Shown one piece after another: positions 56,641 through 64,000 of a DNA stretch of 64,000 nt. The stretch's first letter is position 1. Each line of letters starts with the position of its first letter. The notes beneath the pieces are model-generated. The model saw only the letters and a program-made list of their open reading frames with translations, was not told the DNA's origin and ran no database searches. This DNA comes from Mimachlamys varia (lineage: Eukaryota > Mollusca > Bivalvia > Pectinida > Pectinidae): NCBI GenBank assembly GCA_947623455.1, contig OX392529.1, positions 54,455,186-54,519,185 of the forward strand. The letters are read 5' to 3'. Both the position numbers and the translations under genes were made by a program.

Positions 56641-56999
56641 CTAGAACCCATAGCCTTCCTCATAGGGGCGAACGCTCAACTAAAGCCAAAAGTGAGGTTG
56701 TGTCAAGGGAGAATGTACATTAGGAAGGAGAACATTGTTTCAAAAGAATGGAAAATTAAAATGCCAAATCTAGTCACCTTTTACGATTATACCATGGGGG
56801 CTGCATGTACAAAGTTTCACGCCTACACGCATAACATTCGTTTGATTCCTTGTTTTATAAAACAAGGGGCATAACTCGTAAAACTTAAAACAAACCTACT
56901 TTTAAATAGTGTAATAAATTAACTTTAAATTTAGATTTTAAATTCGAACGTTAGATTTTAATTTCAAAATAATTAAAAATATTACACAAAAGCATTTAA

Positions 57000-57354
57000 A
57001 GGCCCAATATACTGTACGTAACTTCAGGGATATTTTCATGATTCTGAAAAATTCTGAAAAAAATACAGTTGATAACCATGCAAAAATAAGCCTAAAACGA
57101 AGTAAACCTGAGCAGTAGCTCTTGACAGAAAAATCCAAAGAAATGTAAATAATTCAGGTGGGGCCCACTTCACCAACAAGCCGAAGTTAGAAGAAATTTC
57201 AAAATGGACGCGTGTTTACAAAAACCGAGTTTCAACTGCAGATTTACTGCAAACCGCGTATGAATTCATCTTGAATATAGCTGAATATAAATATAAAAAG
57301 TTGTTGAAAAGATTTTTGTTTCAAGATTTTCCGAAAGTTACGTATAATTGGCCT
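57000..57354 (-). mobile_element. MITE with TTAA duplication, copy 3
   Basis: 355 bp, reverse orientation relative to copies 1 and 2, more diverged and shorter. Exact TTAA at 56996-56999 and 57355-57358. Terminal inverted repeats AGGCCCAATATACTGTACGT and reverse complement AGGCCAATTATACGTAACTT. It sits about 470 bases upstream of the dioxygenase 5' exons. Confidence 0.8.
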
Positions 57355-57621
57355 TTAATAAAAAGACTGTAATTGTTTCTATGTTGCATACTGATTAAGT
57401 TAAGTCAGTCATAGTGGTGTCCCTTAACTAGGACAAAGGGATGGAGAGAGGATCCAATTTCGTACACATATCCCGAAATAGAACGGAAGGCATGAGATAC
57501 ATATAATGAAAACGTAAAGATAACTAGTCGGGACTACATACAGGTAAACCTCATTATCATATGATAAGTTATGTATGAGGGTGATCATATCAGATAACCA
57601 TATCTAGAAGCTATGTATTAG

Positions 57622-57819
57622 ATGTACCTCTCCCTGCCTGAACCTGATGCAAGGTCAAGGACACACAGTCTACACGGTGAGTACAACATTTAACTGATAT
57701 TGATTTTACACGCGTTTGAATATAAACCAAATGAATATAGATATTACAAGTATGTGTATGACTGTTTCTTTCATTTCATAGCAAGGTCATTTAGCTGCAT
57801 CCAAACCCTGGTCGCCACA
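57622..57819 (+). other. 5' leader exons of the dioxygenase gene
   Basis: A first exon ends at 57676 (cacg/gtgagt); intron; exon 2 starts at 57782 (ttcatag/caaggtc) and contains the main ATG. An upstream ATG at 57622 (weak context, TAG directly before it) is in frame across the splice and would add 31 residues rich in Ser and Arg. Another at 57647 opens an overlapping out-of-frame uORF. The main ATG has A at -3 and G at +4, so it is preferred. Confidence 0.6.
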
Positions 57820-60800
57820 ATGGATAAAACATGCGGTATGTAGTACAATTTAGGTTGGTTTAATTTGCTCCGTGCAATCTTTATCGATATGTTTACTACG
57901 CATGTAATTTTCTATTTCCTGTTCCGGTCATTTGTTGTCAAAGGTGTGTACTCTTACTGTATACTTGATAAACCAGCTTTTGATAAGGTTAGTCCGAGAA
58001 TGACGGCATAATAAATGCTTGCAGAATTAACGAATGTTTAATGTATAAAGTATGGTGGCTGATTCGGGACATCGCTTCGTTTTATACAACGTGATATAAA
58101 GATATTACGATATGACGATACGAAATGACGATACGATGATACGATCGTTGTGGCGTGCTATCGTATCGCTGTGTTGTGATATCGTATCGTTGTGTCGTGA
58201 TATCGTATCGTGGTATCGTCATTTCGTATCGCAGTATAGCGTTGTATAAAACGAAGCGATATTACGATGTCCCGAATCAGCCACCATAAATAAAGGCTGA
58301 TGACAACATATAAAATTCCGAAATGGAGTTATGTAGGTTATCAGCATGGAAGACAAAATATTATCCATGAACCCTTATGAAAAGAATCTCAATTTCATTT
58401 TAACAATCTGAAAATTGCTCCTAGCTAACTCTCGAGAAGACACAATGGTTTTAGATTAAAATGTAAAACTAGTTTTAAAAACACACTCGGGATAGTCAGA
58501 ACGGTATTTGGAGCACCCATTCAGATGTGAAATCAATATTTTCAGACAGCTTAGGTATATATACGTACAGTTTTATCTACTTGCCTTTTGTTCATAAATA
58601 TTAGATGTAAGTTGTTTCCAAAAGAGCTGATTAGTCTTGCAAAATGTTGGCTTCAAAGGAGTACGAAAAGGATACAGAGTTTATATCATGGAAGATACGA
58701 ACACAAAATCGTTTAAGCATTGGTCGGAACGTTGGTTTAAACGTTTAGAACTCGTTTCTTGTTCATCTATCATCGCATACTTGAATAAAAACTTTTACGA
58801 ACTAGTGTAATTTTCGACTGCGACTGAAAATAATAATCTGTCTACATATAGATAATGTTGATAATTGGTCCCTGTCTGCTCCTGTCGTACACACACTAGC
58901 CAGGGAAAGTTAGAATATTTCCAAACCGTGATAAACTGGATGAGTAAGGTTCATTTTAACATGATAGGTAATTACTGCCATTTAACCACGAATAATCAGC
59001 TATCATAGTAATTACACCATGATAGTTTTCCTGTCTAATAACAGAATTCCGACTGAGTGACGACGGTTCCTTTGAAGTGACAGATGAAGTCCTTAAAACG
59101 TTCTGGGACAAAGGTTACATTGTTATCAAGTGAGTAACATTGATGCTAATATAGTCTGTGATGTTTGTATTTTCATATCAGGAGCGAAGTTCTTTAATGA
59201 TAACATATGCGTGAGTAAACTGAGTTGCTTCCACTTGCTTCACTTTGCCTTAGCTTTTTTTTTCGTCGGGAGGTAGTCCTCCTTTTGGAAAACCGGAAAT
59301 ACATCAGACAAACGCGTCATACTCGGTCATGAACAGTTATTTCCGGAAAGTTGAAAGATTTCCGTTGCACTGTGCTTAAAGATATTATTATTTCTTTTCT
59401 TTCACATGCACTAAGAGTCAACTGCGTATAAGATTAGATGGTGGTTTTATCATCCACCAGGTTCTGTTAATTTAATAAACCTGGATATATCTTCATATCG
59501 AGTCCTAAAATGTTGAGAATATCAACAAAATTAGTTGAACTCGCCCCCGTTCGTTGTAATACCATGACATTTCACATTGGGAGAATATTATCAGCAAATA
59601 TCAGATATTAGCTAAAGCTACGCTCTTTTAGAGCTTTGCCATTTTCATGTTATAATCTAAAACACAACGTCATCTTAACTTATGATCACCGCTATTGCCA
59701 TTCTGTACCCACATCACTAGCGTCACCAGTGATCAAGCTGGCAGAATGTCGGCGAAACCGTCTTGGACAAGAACAGTGATCTTACGAAATGCTGAAGTTA
59801 TACACATTTCCAGCATAATGAATTTCTTTGGTGACTTTATAGGATCATTCATCATTGTTTCCTGGCAGTAACATGAACATTTTTAGACCGTATACATTTA
59901 TTTATTTGTAGGGGGTTATTGGACAAGGAGGAACTGGTTAAAGTCAAAGAGGTCATTGAGAATCCTGAAGTTCTGAAGTTCCAGTACGGAGTAAGTTAAC
60001 ATATCACAAAACGAATTCTAAGCAAGATATGGTTGTCCTTTGAATGATTTTCTTTTTAGTTTTAATTAAGATATTAATATCATTGTAAATTTGTTGGGTT
60101 TTTTTTGTTTAACATACTTGCACCTAAAGATTGTCTTGTTGTTCTCATTTCATTTTCTTCAAATTTACCTGTTCGTCATTTCAAGTAGATTTTATTATGT
60201 ACAGAGACCTGACAAAAGCGGTAAGGAACCGAAACTGATACTTTGGCAACACCCAGGTGATGACGTAACAGGCATGTTGGCTCGCTGCCATAAGGTGGCA
60301 GGTACTTGTGATAAGGTATATACAAAACTATTGTCAATAGAGTATATTTCATATAACATATTATGAGATTATATGCTAATGGAATTTATTTTACTAAAAC
60401 ACAATTAGTTTGTCTAAAGGATATTTTGCAATTGGTCACCTAATTGAAATAGTAATAGAGACACCATTATGGCCGTTTGCTGCAAAATTTCCCAAATGAA
60501 AGTTATATGTAGAAATCTCGATTTCTCAGTTAAACTATTAGTGATTGAAAGCAGGTTTTTAAATTTATATATGGATATAACATTTAATAGATTCAGTTAT
60601 TTATCATCGCACTTTGTGCTTGTTTTGGTTAGTACGATATAACATTATTTTGATACAAAATCTGATTAAAATATCAGAATGTGTTAACTATCCGAACATC
60701 TGAGCAGGTTTAGTTTCAATCATAATCAAGGCTAGATGAGTACGAAAGTATATCCTGGTATGTATTAACGTTTGGTGTTTATTCACAGCTTCTTGGAGGT

Positions 60801-63259
60801 GAAGTATACCATTACCATACCAAACTTGTAACCAAGGAGCCCTATATTGGAGGCACGTTTGAGTGGCACCAGGACTATGGGTAGGTTACTAGAGTAATTA
60901 GAGAATATACCGAAGCGTCAACAATGAGTAAATCACCCTTCCTGAGACGTCACTGTAAACGTCACGTGAGGCCAACCTCGCTATCCAGGGTTTACGCTCA
61001 CCTATGCTCTCTACACCCCTTGGATATGTCCTGGCACAAGGCGGGAAGATAGCAGTTTGATTGGTCTTGGTAAAAACAAAACTGACCAGTCGCTAGGTTG
61101 CATGCCTGTCTTTTGAAGATTACAAAGCAGCGCAACCGACAGTAAAGCCTGTACATTTTTACCGTTATGTGATCGCAAGATTCTTGTGATGTACATCAAA
61201 GAGTCGAAAAAATATTCTGCTTCATCAACAAGGTGACACACAAACTTAATCCAGTTTTAACATAACATATTCCGGGGTGTAGAGAGAGTAGGCGAGCGAA
61301 ACCCCTGGATATCGAGACAACGCCGTCTGCGATTGTCATTAATTTTTTCTGTAACAGATACTGGTACAAATACGGTTGTTTATTCCCGGATATGTTGAGT
61401 GTGTTTGTGGCTGTCGATCAGTGTAAGAAAACCAATGGGTGTCTACAGGTACGTGTACTAGTTTATAAATCAAAACTGCAAAGCTTTAAACTTTTTTCAC
61501 AGAACTGTTTCGTTTTCAATCTGTGGATGTTTGCAATACAATCCGTTAAAATACTACTGATTTTTTCATTTTAACTTAGATTTACATTTTGTGGATGCTT
61601 TTGATGAACTTATGGCAAGCAATGATAATAACTTTTCCTTTGTACATAATTGAAAAATCTGTTAAGCAAATAAACATCATAGACAACAAAGTATTGTCTT
61701 TAAATCCCTGATTCTTAGATCATCTTATCCTACTTCAGGAACGTTTCATAAATCGTTTATGATCTGAATCCACGAACAAATCACATTGCAATTCGTATAA
61801 ATTGCATGAAAACACCTCATACAACAGCAACATTTAGTATGTTGGGACGGAGTGAATGGGTTTTGCCCATCAAGCCTGCCCAGACGGTTGCACTCAAACC
61901 TTTATAATCCTAGACCTTGTTGTTTCCGCCTGCAGGACCTATTTGACCTCTATAGGCAGCTCAGAATTGTCAATAAACGCTGGGTAATAATTTGTCGTCC
62001 TTAGCTGGCTGTATGATCAAACATGAGTGGGTGGTTTTCCCATAGCTTGTCAAGTCTGTTCTTAAACTGATTTGTTGAGTTGGCAGAGATAACTTGCTCC
62101 GGTGTCCACGATCCTATGGTTGAAGCTTTAAATACAGGTTATGTCAATGAACATAGTAAGTGTATCGCATTTAGTGAATGAACCCTAACTAATAATGACT
62201 TCCAGCTACTGAGTGGATCTCACAAGTGTGGCCGGATTGACCATTCAATCGTAGCTCACCAGACTGGCGCTGACGTAGATAGGGTCAAGGACATACAAGG
62301 GAAGCTTCAGCACGTGCAGGCCGAACTCGATGCAGGTATACTGCGACATAATCAGTGACCTCAGTTTGTTCTGTTTTTAATAAGTACCATTTTGTCGTTA
62401 AAATTAATTCCATAAAAAAAGAGAATACTGAATCGTCAACAAAACCAGAATCCGAACTCAAAATCGATTAAACTAGGGGCAAAATGTGAAAAAAGATACC
62501 CTTGTAAAAGTATCAAAGAATAAGACCAGGTGTTCCAGGAGAGTAAGCATTTTCTGGAAGAGCACCCGCCATGTATCTTCATTTCACACAAAGATACAAA
62601 TTATTTTTTATGAGACAAAGATGGCGACCATTCAACTTGTTCTTAGTTCTGATTAACCTGCATCTGGAAATATATACCGGTATGGATAATATCGATTCGG
62701 TGTTTTCAATGCTGTTTCTTTTTTACTGCTAGGTGACGCTCTTTTCTTCCACTGTAACGTTCTCCACACTAGTAGTGACAACACCAGTGGTGATATCAGA
62801 CGTGCGCTCATTCTAGCCTACAACCGGAAGTCCAACAACCCAGGACCGCACCAAAAACACCCGGGTTATCGTCCAATCAAACAGGTACACGTGTAAATTA
62901 TATATCACCTGTTGATATTTTGAAAAAAAAACCGTTCGACTAATTTGAGTTTTACTGGTATTCAAAATATTTATTACATTTTTTCAGTGAAATATAAAAA
63001 AGTATTCATTCTATGAAAGTGTTTTGCTTTTGCTTTAAAAATGTAAAAAACGGAATATTTAACATTATCTTCAGTAATACCAAATATATTTCAAGAGTAA
63101 GGTTAATATTTCGATATTTTTCGGGAGTTCAGGAAGCATGTATTTAAAACTATATATTTGTTTTCATTGATGCAGGTCTCTGACGACGCTATAAGAAAAT
63201 GTACAAACCTTACCGATTTCGAAGGCAAAGATTTCTGGGTCGTACAACCACAAATATAA
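57820..63259 (+). CDS. phytanoyl-CoA dioxygenase-like Fe(II)/2OG oxygenase
   Basis: Nine coding exons: 57820-57835, 59045-59129, 59912-59990, 60205-60315, 60789-60880, 61358-61448, 62206-62335, 62733-62884, 63176-63259. All are GT-AG with consistent phase; 279 residues. PhyH-superfamily features: N-terminal helix pair [36 protein letters not shown] with the iron ligands H124 and D126; [20 protein letters not shown] and [10 protein letters not shown] at 142-171; [20 protein letters not shown] at 206-225 with distal iron ligand H213 and 2OG-binding Arg 224/225. Known family members hydroxylate phytanoyl-CoA, ectoine, proline and others. HQD, NG.L and GSH.LG-type spacing look closer to the amino-acid/ectoine hydroxylase-like animal homologues than to PHYH itself; the substrate is unknown. 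No signal peptide at the main start. The introns hold several mobile elements. Confidence 0.92.
58051..58288. repeat. 238-bp fold-back element rich in CGATA words
   Basis: In intron 1 of the dioxygenase gene. Ends tatggtggctgattcgggac and gtcccgaatcagccaccata are exact inverse repeats. Next comes cgcttcgttttatacaacg and its complement. The interior is a run of 'gatacgat', 'tatcgtatcg' words (many ATCG/CGAT palindromic bits), so nearly the whole element folds back on itself. Confidence 0.85.
60977..61316. mobile_element. ~340-bp TIR element in dioxygenase intron 5
   Basis: Left end ctcgctatccagggtttacg...tctctacacccc, right end ggggtgtagagagagtaggc...cctggatatcgag: inverted repeats of about 43 bp. 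A shared 'cttcatcaac' word recalls the RT family, but the body is otherwise non-coding. It sits about 95 bases after exon 5 and 40 bases before exon 6; a piece of the RT-family terminus (gagaatataccgaagcgtca, 60901) precedes it. Confidence 0.75.
61840..62130 (-). pseudogene. 3' end of a non-LTR retrotransposon (LINE)
   Basis: In dioxygenase intron 6, on the minus strand: [20 protein letters not shown] then DKLWENHP. This matches the typical C-terminus of LINE reverse transcriptases (W..LP..V..A.S...FK..LD..W). A 3' region with 'aggcttgatgggcaaaaccc' (minus strand) follows. Truncated at the 5' side. Confidence 0.65.
62425..62680 (-). mobile_element. RT-element 3' fragment in dioxygenase intron 7
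   Basis: 'gagaatactgaatcgtcaac' (62422), 'aactcaaaatcgattaaact' (62457), 'gaccaggtgttccaggagag' (62524), to about 62675. An internal deletion joins the 'gtaagcattttctgg' block directly to 'agcacccgccatg'. It ends about 55 bases before exon 8. Confidence 0.7.
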
Positions 63260-64000
63260 CAAAGTTTCTGACAGCAAAAATCACTGTAACGCCACGTACA
63301 TGTTCACGGACATCGCTCAAATAATATGGACATTCAAAGTGGTATATTTATAGGACAGATGTTGCTGTACTTCTATTTTATTCTATCAGACAGTGGTTTT
63401 CTTGTTACCTGCCAGAAATAATTATAGTAAGGAAGTAAGAAGGTTAATTTTTATTTCTGTATATAGATGACAAGGATATTTGAATATTACTTCATACTCT
63501 ACATTTTTCTGTACAATATATATATATTCGAATACATTTCTTGTTATTTATATGTACATTGTAATAACACAAAATTATTATATATCAGGTAGCGAGAAAT
63601 GTCTATTTCATTAAATGTGGAAAATGACCATTCAGATTTGTGTTATATTATAATGTTATGAATTAATTATCATGGAGAAAGTAATAGACGGCACTGAATG
63701 TCTTGCTCTGATGATGGACAATGTACTCTGCAATGAATCGAACAGAATTGCCTAACTACCACGACAAAAGCTTTATTGCGAAACTTATGCTTAATGTATT
63801 GGACATGTATGGTTAGTAGTTCTGTATCAGATTTTGCGTTATTTGATGTAATGGTCCTTATGATGCATTGTGTTCTTTTATATTGCTCACGCTGACCGAT
63901 TGGTTCAGGCTTCTAAAATCTTCGATTTTAAGTCATTCTTTGATTAGTTACGGGTTCGAGACCTTCGCTAGACAGCTGCCAGTACTGTCTGAAGGTCTTT
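63260..64000. other. 3' flank of the dioxygenase gene
   Basis: Probable 3' UTR and beyond. No clear AATAAA was picked out near the stop; AT-rich with 'atatatatatattcg' near 63520. No further gene is recognised before the window ends. Confidence 0.4.

Overview
The window is AT-rich animal DNA. It has spliced genes with GT-AG introns, large introns and intergenic spaces, and very many transposon fragments. Innexin genes exclude vertebrates, plants, fungi and bacteria. The dispersed repeats (at about 56310-56640 and 10860-11010) resemble ones I associate with bivalve molluscs. A lophotrochozoan, most likely a bivalve, is the best guess; the species cannot be told from sequence alone.

Six protein-coding units are supported, plus one gene relic. 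(1) 7138-14162, minus: a seven-exon, 303-residue SAM-dependent methyltransferase of the EgtD / histidine-specific methyltransferase family. (2-4) Three intact two-exon innexins of 408-409 residues: A (21700-23260, minus), B (32196-34464, plus) and C (49240-51661, minus). Each has a related upstream exon that is probably untranslated. (5) 40453-46719: a complete Gypsy-type LTR retrotransposon with LTRs that look identical. Its gag and pol are joined by a textbook -1 frameshift signal, and gag carries an N-terminal helix-hairpin-helix domain. (6) 57820-63259, plus: a nine-exon, 279-residue phytanoyl-CoA-dioxygenase-like Fe(II)/2-oxoglutarate oxygenase. A decayed single exon of the methyltransferase lies at 38352-38519.

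The window is built by segmental duplication. The block from the methyltransferase to innexin A (about 8.7-23.8 kb) recurs in the same direction at about 38.3-52.4 kb. There the methyltransferase is reduced to one exon and the innexin (C) is intact. Innexin B and its 5' flank (about 25.0-34.5 kb) form an inverted copy of innexin C and its flank (about 49.2-56.0 kb). Comparing copies gives empty sites that date several insertions: a TTAA-flanked MITE at 28964-29346, a TA-flanked MITE at 31832-31949, and the LTR element. It also shows a 26-bp satellite that is expanded and homogenised in one arm only.

The rest is mostly repeats: 3'-end copies of one reverse-transcriptase element, several fold-back (hairpin) elements, tRNA-like SINE pieces and two minisatellite arrays. 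The innexins would form hexameric or octameric plasma-membrane channels. The two enzymes both belong to families that modify small molecules (amino-acid N-methylation; Fe/2OG hydroxylation), but nothing shows that they share a pathway.
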